Assembly: GCF_000021745.1 (NCBI RefSeq)
Contig: NC_011666.1
Span: 1,302,001-1,366,000 of the forward strand
DNA length: 64,000 bases
Direction: 5' to 3'
Source of the DNA: Methylocella silvestris BL2
GTDB lineage: Bacteria; Pseudomonadota; Alphaproteobacteria; Rhizobiales; Beijerinckiaceae
Both the position numbers and the translations under genes were made by a program. The notes beneath the pieces were generated by a model that saw nothing but the letters and a program-made list of their open reading frames with translations, did not search any database and was not told the origin of the DNA. Within the stretch, counting starts at the first letter, position 1. Each line of letters opens with the position of its first letter. Shown in pieces: positions 27,472 to 36,300 of this stretch.

Positions 27472-30324
27472 TCAGTCCTTGGAAGAGCGGGCCGGAGCCC
27501 TGTACTCGCTGTCGATCTTTTCGAGTTCCGGACGCAGATAGCCGGCAATCTCACGGGCGCCCTCCTCGCGGAAGATGTCCTGATGCCATCCGGGGATCGA
27601 GTGAATGGCCAGCTTCTTGACAAGGCCGGACCAGCCCATGTTGGGATCGGCAAAGCGCGTCACGATTTCATCGCTGTTGAAAGCAATGACGTCCGAGGAA
27701 ATCGGCTGAATCTTATAGGCGTTGCGCGCGACTTCGAGCGAAAACAAAAAGCGCCATTCCTCATGGTCGATCACCCGGCGCAACAATTTGTCGCCGTCGA
27801 CAAGTCCGAGATAGGCCAGCGCCTCGAGCAGACGCGATTTCCGCACGATGGTGAAGCTTGACAGCATCTCGGCCAGCGACGCCGCGCCCGTGCGGACAGT
27901 GTCGATCCGGTGGCGTAATGTATGAAGCCGATAGTTGAATTGATAGATCAGCTTTCTGTACAGGGGCAGTGAGGCATGGTAGCCGGGCGCCCAAATATCC
28001 GAGAGGATCAGCAACGGAACTTCTTCGCCCGCCGCAATCAACTGCTGCGCGGATTCATAGGCGATCGCGCCCGCGACGCAGAGGCCGCAGAGGATGTAGG
28101 GTCCATGCGGCTGCGCCTCTCGAATGACGCGGACATAGTCGACCGCGATTTCTTCGAGCGTGCGCTCCGGAGGCTCGTCGCTCCCCGGCTCGATGAGCGG
28201 AACGCCGATAAACGGCCGGTCCGTGCCGATCTGGCGCGCCAGATTATAGTAAAGCACCGAATGGTTGATGGCGATGATCGTGGTCTTGTGGCCAAGAGGC
28301 TGGATCGGCACCAGGCGCTGGGTCGGCTCCGCGCTGCGCAGCTCTGGCAGCCTCGAAGCGAATTCCCGCAACGTCGGCGCGAGGAACAAGGTCAGCGGAT
28401 CGAGCTTTACGCCGAATTCCGCAAAAACGCGCGACATCAGCCTGACCGTGAGCAGGGAATGGCCGCCAAGCTCGAAGAAATTCGATGCCGGCTTGATGGC
28501 GTCAACCTTGAGAAGATCGCTCCAGATCTTGCCGAGCCTCATTTCCACGGGGGTGAGCGCGGCTTCCGTTGCAGCCGGGACCGGCGGCGCAAGCGAGGGC
28601 GCGGGCGCCGGCAGGCCGCGCAGATCGACGTCTCCCCGAGCGGTGCGCGGCAAGGCCAAAAGGACGCTGATCCCCGCGGGCCTCGCCGCTCCCGAAGGCA
28701 GGATGGCGTCGAGATGGGCGGTAAGGATTCCGGGCAATGATTCGAGCGGCGCGCGCGACTCCGGGCGCGGCGCGATATAGGCGCAGGGCTGTTCGCGGCC
28801 GGCGCTGTCGGGCTTTAGCGCGACCGCCGCCTCCTTCACGTCCGGATGCTGAAGCAGCGCGGCCTCAATGGCGCCCAGTTCATCGCCGCGCCGGCGCGCG
28901 TCGATCAGATCGCGCGACGGCGGCGTCAGATCGGAGAGCTTCTGTTGCGGACGCCCCACCGCGAAGTCGAATGTCGCGAGCAGGAAGTCGAGCAGCTTCT
29001 CGGCCGTCTCGCGCTGGAATAGGTCGGGATTATATTCCATGGCCACGCGCCAGCCGCTCGGCCAATGGACCAGGAAAAAGAAGATGTCATAGAGCGAGCC
29101 GGCGGACAGCGAGGGCAATCCGAGCAATTCGAAATCGCCGTAGCGCTTGTGATCCATCACATCGCGCAGAACGGTGAAATTGAGCGAGATCAGCGGTGCG
29201 CGGCTCGGATCGCGCGGCGGATTGAGGAGTTCGACCAGTTTGTCGAACGGCATGCGCTGGTTGATCAGCGCGTCCTGCACCGTCCCGTTGACGCGTTTGA
29301 GGAACGCCTCGAAGCTCGGATCGCCCGACGCATCGAGGCGCATCACGAGATTATTCACGAACATGCCGATCATCGGCTCGAGGTCCGGATCGTTGCGATC
29401 GGCGATCTGGGTCCCGAAGACGATGTCGGATTCGCCCGAAAAGCGATGCAGCATCGCCCCCATCACCGCGCAGCCGAGGCTGAACAGGGTGAGATTTTGG
29501 CTGCGAGCAAAAGCCTCCATCCTATCCCCAAGCTCTGCGGGAAGGGTGGCGGCGAGGATTTCGCCATTGTAGGTCAGCGCGGGCGGTTTCTCGTGATCGG
29601 GGACAAGCTCGAAATAGGGAGCGCCGCCAAGCTGCTTCTTCCAGTAGCCGGCCTCTTCCTCGAATTCGCCGCTCGCCAGATATTCCTTCTGCCACAGGCA
29701 GTAGTCGCCATATTGAAGGGGCAGCGGCGGCAGATCGGCCGCGCGTTTGGCGGCGATGGCCGCAGCGGTCGTTCCAAACTCCTCGGCGAGCACACGAATC
29801 GACCAGCCGTCGAAAGCGATGTGATGCACCGTGACGAGCAGAAAGGCGCGCTCCAGCGACAGACGCAGGAAGGTCACGCGGATCGGCGGCGCGACCGAAA
29901 GGTCGAAGGATTTGCGCGCCTCGCGTTCGCCGAGCGCCAGCGCCTCCCTGGTCTGCTCGCTCTCGCTAAGCATGCTGAGGTCGATCACGCTCAGCCGAAA
30001 GGCGAGATGGGCAAGCGCCTCCTGCATCGGCTCGCCGTCTTCCTGCTCGAAGACGCGGGTGCGCAGAATCTCATGTCGATCGACAATTGCCTGGAAGGCC
30101 TGCTCCGCCGTTGCGGGCGTCAGTCGACCGGTGACCTCCCAACGCAACGCCACATTGAGCGCCGGATTGCCGGGATTGACCGCATTGAGGAACCAGAAGC
30201 GCTTCTGGGCGGACGAGCAGGGAAAGACCAGCCCTTCGACAGGGCTCATCGTTTCCGCTTCCGGACGCTGCACGCCGTTATCTGGCATGCAGTCGAATTC
30301 CTCTTCGCTTCTTGGCATCGTCAC
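27472..30324 (-). CDS. NRPS terminal module: condensation, adenylation remnant, carrier protein, thioesterase
   Basis: The product is 950 residues. A condensation domain (about 28-455) has the intact HHIAFDG at 167-173. Residues about 480-575 look like only the small C-terminal part of an adenylation domain (ELGAIEAALLQHPDVKEAAV, then LPRTARGDVDLRGLPAP). The roughly 400-residue catalytic core is absent and the A10 NGKVDR Lys is replaced (RGDVDL). A carrier protein follows with Ser 623 in FFELGGHSLL. The C-terminal thioesterase has Cys 749 at the nucleophile position (LCGLCVAG), with an Asp in LSDIWAP and a His in PGWHQD. The GTG start overlaps the upstream stop (GTGA), so translation is coupled. 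With no A core, the carrier must be loaded in trans, or the C domain may use a free acceptor. Confidence 0.88.
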   Translation of the reverse strand: MTMPRSEEEFDCMPDNGVQRPEAETMSPVEGLVFPCSSAQKRFWFLNAVNPGNPALNVALRWEVTGRLTPATAEQAFQAIVDRHEILRTRVFEQEDGEPMQEALAHLAFRLSVIDLSMLSESEQTREALALGEREARKSFDLSVAPPIRVTFLRLSLERAFLLVTVHHIAFDGWSIRVLAEEFGTTAAAIAAKRAADLPPLPLQYGDYCLWQKEYLASGEFEEEAGYWKKQLGGAPYFELVPDHEKPPALTYNGEILAATLPAELGDRMEAFARSQNLTLFSLGCAVMGAMLHRFSGESDIVFGTQIADRNDPDLEPMIGMFVNNLVMRLDASGDPSFEAFLKRVNGTVQDALINQRMPFDKLVELLNPPRDPSRAPLISLNFTVLRDVMDHKRYGDFELLGLPSLSAGSLYDIFFFLVHWPSGWRVAMEYNPDLFQRETAEKLLDFLLATFDFAVGRPQQKLSDLTPPSRDLIDARRRGDELGAIEAALLQHPDVKEAAVALKPDSAGREQPCAYIAPRPESRAPLESLPGILTAHLDAILPSGAARPAGISVLLALPRTARGDVDLRGLPAPAPSLAPPVPAATEAALTPVEMRLGKIWSDLLKVDAIKPASNFFELGGHSLLTVRLMSRVFAEFGVKLDPLTLFLAPTLREFASRLPELRSAEPTQRLVPIQPLGHKTTIIAINHSVLYYNLARQIGTDRPFIGVPLIEPGSDEPPERTLEEIAVDYVRVIREAQPHGPYILCGLCVAGAIAYESAQQLIAAGEEVPLLILSDIWAPGYHASLPLYRKLIYQFNYRLHTLRHRIDTVRTGAASLAEMLSSFTIVRKSRLLEALAYLGLVDGDKLLRRVIDHEEWRFLFSLEVARNAYKIQPISSDVIAFNSDEIVTRFADPNMGWSGLVKKLAIHSIPGWHQDIFREEGAREIAGYLRPELEKIDSEYRAPARSSKD

Positions 30325-33300
30325 GCGGACGTTTCCTTAATCTGTGCTCCTCGCCTGAAGCTTTTAAGGGACGGCGCGGCGGATGGCGCCTTAGCTGCGG
30401 AGACGGATTTATCGCCAGCCGCCCCGGCGAGCTCCGCAATGGTAGGAAAGCGCATCAGATGGCGCGCCTCCAGACCCAAATTTTCCGCCATCATACGCGC
30501 GGCGATGCGGAACAAATGGATCGAATCGGCGCCCAGCGCGAAAATATTGTCATTGACGCCAATCTCGTCGAGCTGAAGCACCTCGCCCCAGATCGCCGCG
30601 AGCTTCGCCTCGAGCGGGGTGCGCGGCGCGGTGACGATGCGTTTGTGTTCACCTGATCCGACCTCCGGCTGCGGCAGCGCCTTGCGGTCGAGCTTGGCGT
30701 TCGGCGTGAACGGCAGGGCGTCGAGCCGCATCCAGAGCGCAGGCGCCATATAGTCCGGCAGCCGTTGCGCGGCGTAGGACGAAAGCTCCTGCGCGAGTAT
30801 CGGCTGCGCCGCCACATAATAGCCGACGAGACGAGGGGTTCCCTGCGGCGGCGTCTGGACCGCGGCGGCAAAGGCCGACACGCCGGGACATTGCCGCATC
30901 GCCGCCTCGATTTCCTCGAGTTCGATGCGGAATCCGCGCAATTTGACCTGCGCGTCGACGCGGCCGAGGACTTCGATGCTTCCATCGGCGAGGCGACGCG
31001 CAAGATCGCCCGTGCGATACAGCCGCTGCGGACCGCTGTCGTCGACGGCGATATTGAAGAAAGCCGCTGTGTCGAGATCCGGACGGCGGAAATAGCCGAT
31101 CGCAAGGCCAAGGCCGCCGATGAACAATTCGCCGACGACGCCGGGGGCTGCAAGTTGATGCGCCTTGTCGAGCACATAAAGCCCGGTGTTTGCGACCGGC
31201 TCGCCGATGGTGATCGGCGCCGGCGCCGGCTTGACCCTGCCGATCGAGGACCAGATCGTCGTCTCGGTCGGGCCATAAACGTTCCACAGCTCGCCGTCAT
31301 TTGCGAGCAGCAGATCGGCGAGATCGCGCGGCAGCGCCTCGCCGCCGCACAGCATCCGCAGGCCCGGGCGCGGCTTGAACCCCGCCTCCGTCAGCATCCG
31401 CCAGAGCGAGGGCGTCGCCTGGACGATCGTCGTTTCGGGCTTTTCGATCAGAGCGGCGAGGCCAAAGCCGCCGCGCACGTCGTCTCGGCTGGCGATGACG
31501 ACCGTCCCGCCGGTGATCAGCGGCATATAGAGCTCCAGCGCCGCGATATCGAAAGAGATCGTCGTCGCCGCGACGAGCGTGTCGCGCGGGCCGGCCTCGA
31601 GCTTGCGCGCAATCGACCACAGGAGATTGGCGACGGAGCGATGGGCGATCTCGACGCCTTTCGGAACGCCCGTCGAGCCGGAGGTGAAGATCACATAGGC
31701 TGGCCGCGCGCCATCGGAAGGAAACGCCGGCGCCGTTGCAGGGCGCGCAGCGATCGCCGCGGCGTCGGCGTCGAGCCGGACGACAGGCGTCCCCGAGGCC
31801 ATTGCGCCCATGAAGGCGTTGTCGCTGACGATGGCCGACACCGCCGCATTGTCCAGCACCAGCCGCAGCCGCGCCGCCGGGTGGCTCGGATCGAGCGGGA
31901 CATAGGCGCAGCCCGTCTTCATGACCGCCAGCAGAACGACCAGCATGTCGAGCGAGCGTTCGGCGGCGACGCCGATGCGGGCGGAGGAATCCTTGACGAC
32001 CGCGGCAAGATGATTGGCGAGCCGGTTGGCGCGTTCGTCGAGCTGGCGATAGGTCAGCGCGGATTCGCCAAAGCGCGCGGCGACGGCGTCCGGCGTCTTG
32101 GCGGCCTGCGCGGCGAAGAGCTCATGCACCGGCCGCAGATCGAGATCGTCCGCGGCCGTGTCGTTGAGGCCTTTGGTCAACCAGTTGCGCTGTTCGGCCG
32201 ACAACAGCGGAAGCGCCGCGATCGGACGCGCCGCGTCGTCGGCGACGGCGCCGAGGAGGCTGCGGTAATGACCGATCCAGCGCTCGACAGTCGCCTCGTC
32301 GTAGAGGTCGGTATTGTAGTCGCAGTCGATGCGCAGCCCGCCGTCCTGTTCGGTGACGTTGAAGAAGAAATCGAAGATCACCGCGGCCTTGGGATTGGAC
32401 TGCGCCTCGACCTCAAGCCCCTTCAGGTGGATCTTGTCGCCGAGCTTTTCGAGATTGAACTGGACCTCGACGAGCGGGCGCCGCCCGGCTTCGCGCGGCC
32501 GATCCATCTTGCGCACCAGCGTGCCGAGGGTGAAGCTCTGATGCTCATAGGCGGCGAGAACGCCTTGGCGCGTCGCCGCAAGGTGCTCGGCCATGGTCGC
32601 GCCGTCGCTCCAGCGCGCGCGCAGCGGCAGGAAATTGACGCAATGCCCGACGAGGCTGTCGGCTTCGGCGAGCGACTGCCCCGCCGCGGGAATTCCGACG
32701 ACGACCTCATTCTGGCCGGCAAGGCGCGCAAGCATCACTTCGAAGCTCGCAAGCAGCGCGACAAAAAGCGTGCAGCCCTGTTTCGCCGTCGCCTTGCGGA
32801 AGCGCTGCGTCAGATCGGCGTCGATCCGGCGCGTCAATGTCGCTCCAGCGAAGCTTTTCTGCAAGCGGCGCGGCCGGTCCGTCGGCAGTTCGAGCGGCGG
32901 CGGCGGCGGCGTGAACTGCGGCAGCCAGAAGGCGTCGACTGCCGCGCCTTCGCGTTTCTGCCGCGCGCGCTCCTCCGCGCCATAGCGCAGGAACGACATG
33001 GGCGGCGGCAAATCCGCCGCGACATCGGCGACGATCTCCTCGTACAGCTTCGTCACCTCGTCGATGATGACGTTGAACGACCAACCGTCGCAGACGATGT
33101 GATGCGCCGTCAGCGCCAGAGCGTGATCGTCCGCGGCGAAGCGAGCAAGGCTGGCGCGGATCACCGGCCCGGCGACGAGATCGAAAGGCGTGCGCGCGTC
33201 CTGCGCCAGAGCCGCCCGCCATGAGGCTTCGGCCTCGGCCCGCGGCAAATCAGACAGATCGCGCGGCTCCAGCGTCAGCGTCAGCTCGGGCTGGATCTGC

Positions 33301-36300
33301 ATACGCGCGCCGTCCGCCGTGAACACGGCCCGCAAGGCGTCGTGCCTGGCGATGACCTTGTTTAGGGCGGCCTCGAGCGCGTCGCGGTTCAGATCGCCGC
33401 GAAGCCGCAAGGTGACTGATTCATTGAAGGCGCAGGACGCTTCGTCCGAAAGCTGGGCCGAAAGCCAGATTTCGGTCTGCGCTTCGGTCAGCGGACCATC
33501 CGTTTCGGGCTCGGGGCCAAGCCCCGCGGGCGCCGGCAGGAAGTCCGCCTTTTGCATCGCAGTGACGCTGTCCTCAAAGGCCCGGGCGATCGCCTCGACG
33601 TCGGCCTCGCTGTGGGCCGTTGTGAGGAAGCAGGGATAATGCTCCTGGATATAGACGCCGCGCTCGAGCATGAGCGGATAGAACAGGCCCGCATAGCGGG
33701 AGATATTGCCGAAATTGAAGAAGAACAGGCTGCCGAAACTCTCGATCTGGAGATCGACGCCGCGCTGGCGCAGGAAATCGCTGAGGCGCTGAACCAGTCC
33801 CGCCGTGCGGGCCGAGACGGCCTCCTGCAGGGCCGGGCCTTTTTCTTTCAGATGATTGAGCACGGCCCAGACCGCCGCCATCACAAGCGGATGGCGCACG
33901 AAGGTGCCAGCGAAGAAGGTCATGCCGGTTTCAGGGTAGCTGTCGTCGCCATAGCGCCATTGGCCGCCGTCGAGCGCGTCCATGAACGCCGCCTTGCCGG
34001 CCAATATGCCGACCGGCAGGCCGCCGCCGACGACCTTGCCATAGGTCGCAAGATCGGCGCGGATGCCGAACAGATGCTGCATCCCGCCCGGATGCATTCG
34101 GAAGCCGGTCACGACCTCATCGAAGATCAGCGCCGCCCCGGATTTTTCCGTGATGGCGCGGATTTCTTTCAGGAACTCCAGCGGCCGCAGATCGGGATGG
34201 CGGCTTTGCACCGGCTCGACCAGCACGGCGGCGAGGTCGTCGGCGTGGGTTCTGATCCAGTCGAGCGAGTCCGGCGCGCCATAGGGCAGCACCACCATGT
34301 TCTCGACCGATTTATTGGGGATGCCGGCGGCGGCGGGCATGGCGCGGGCGACGCCCGAGCGTAGCGCGCCCTTGACGAGAACCTCGTCGAACTGGCCATG
34401 ATAATCGCCGGTGAAGGTCACGATCGTCGACCGGCCGGTCACGGTGCGCGCAATGCGCATCGCCGCCATGACCGCCTCGGAGCCGGTGTTGCAGAAGGTC
34501 ACGCGCTCATTGCCGGTCATTTCCGAGAAGAGCGCCGCCACCTTGCCGGCAAGATGGGACTGCGGTCCGATCGCGAAGCCCTGTTTCAGCTGCGCGGCGA
34601 CGGCGTCGACGACGAAAGGCGCGGCATGGCCGAAGAAGGTCTGGCCGTAGCCATTGACGAGATCAATGTAGTCATTGCCGTCGACGTCATAGATGCGCGA
34701 ACCCGCCGCGCGGTCGCTGACCACGGGATAGACGAGATCCTTCCATTCCGGCCGGAAGCCGGCCGCGGCGCGCGGATCGGCGAGCACAGGGCGGTATTCC
34801 GCCGTCATCCGTTTCGACGAGGGCGAGCGCGCGTTGAAGCGCTCCGTCAATTCGGCGAGCGCGCGCTGCTGAATTTCATTCATGTCGGCCGCCGGCGCGG
34901 AGCGGGCCGCGGCCAGGAGCTCGAAGCGGGATTTCGGCTCATCGCCGGACGGAGCGGCTGCGGCGGAGGCGGCAGCGGCCAGGCTCGGCGCGGGCGTGGG
35001 AGCCCGGGCGGCTGGGGCCGGCGCAGCGACAGCAGCGGCAGGCGACGCTGCCGCCGCGGGCGCGCCACCGAGAGCAGCGAGTTGATTGGCCATCAGCCGG
35101 CTCATCGTTTCGAGCTGATCGCGAATGATCTGCTCCACGCCCGAGGCGCCGGCGCCGAGCAGCGGCAGGGAAGAGGCCGCGGGCGTCGCGAAGGCCGCAG
35201 CCGCAAGCGGCGCGGCGGCGGGCGCTTGCGCGGCGGCGACAGCGGGGGCTGGCGCGGACGGCTGATAGGCGGCGCGGATCTCCGGCGGCAGCACCTCTTC
35301 GATATGGGCGGCAAGCGCCGGAATGGTGGCGAGATCGCCCAACAATTGCCGGAACGTCAGCTTGACCTTGAAGTCGCGCTGGAGCTGTTGCGTCACTTGG
35401 CTGAGGAACAGCGAATCGAAGCCCATTTCGAGGAAGGTCGCGTCAGGCGCGGCGTCGGCGACGGATTCGCCGGACAGACTCTCGAGAAGATCGACAAGAT
35501 GTTTTTGCAGCTTCTCGATGGTTCCGGCGGCCGCGGGGGCTGAATCGAATTGCGATGTCGTCATGGGTGCTGCAGCCATTGGCGGAAAAATCTCATGTGT
35601 CGGAAATGCCGGAGAGGCGCCGGCGGCGAGCGACGCCAAAACTTCGGGCTCGCGCGGCGCGATGTTCGAGACCGCCGCAGCCGCATGCGCGACAGGCGGC
35701 GCCTCAAGCCAGTGGCGCGCGCGCTCGAAAGGATAAGTCGGCAGCGGAACCCGCAGCCGCCTTTCGTTCGAATAGACCGCGCGCCAGTCGATTGCGACGC
35801 CGGCGCACCAGAGCTGAGCCGTGGCGCGCGCGAAGACCTCCATATCGGACGCCTCGCGTGAGGCCTCGGGCAGCGAGGCGACCACGGCGTCCGGCGCGTT
35901 CCCCGCGCCGCATTGCCGCGCCAGCGCCGACAAAGCGAGGCCTGGCCCGGCCTCGATCAGGATCGGATCGACCCCCGCGGCGTCGAGCAGGGTTTTGAGG
36001 CCCGCGGCAAAGCGCACCGGCTCACGGCAATGGGCGGCCCAATAATGGGGCGAAACCGCCTCCTCGGCCGTCAGCCAGCCCCCTGTCGTCGACGAGATTA
36101 GCGGCGCAGTCGGCGGCGAAAGCTTCACGCCTTCGACCACTTTCCGCAGGGCGTTCGCGGCCGGCTCCATCATGGGCGAGTGGAAGGCATGCGACGTGTG
36201 CAGGCGCCGCGTCATGACGCCTTGCGCGGACAATTGCGCGTCGAGCGCAGCGATCGCCTCATCCGGCCCGGCGGCGACGCAGAGCTTTGGCCCGTTGACG

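Noticed and set aside
30765-33224. Open frame of 819 codons antisense to the NRPS condensation and adenylation domains
   Set aside because: Arg-rich low-complexity translation with no motif. The sense strand carries continuous NRPS motifs.
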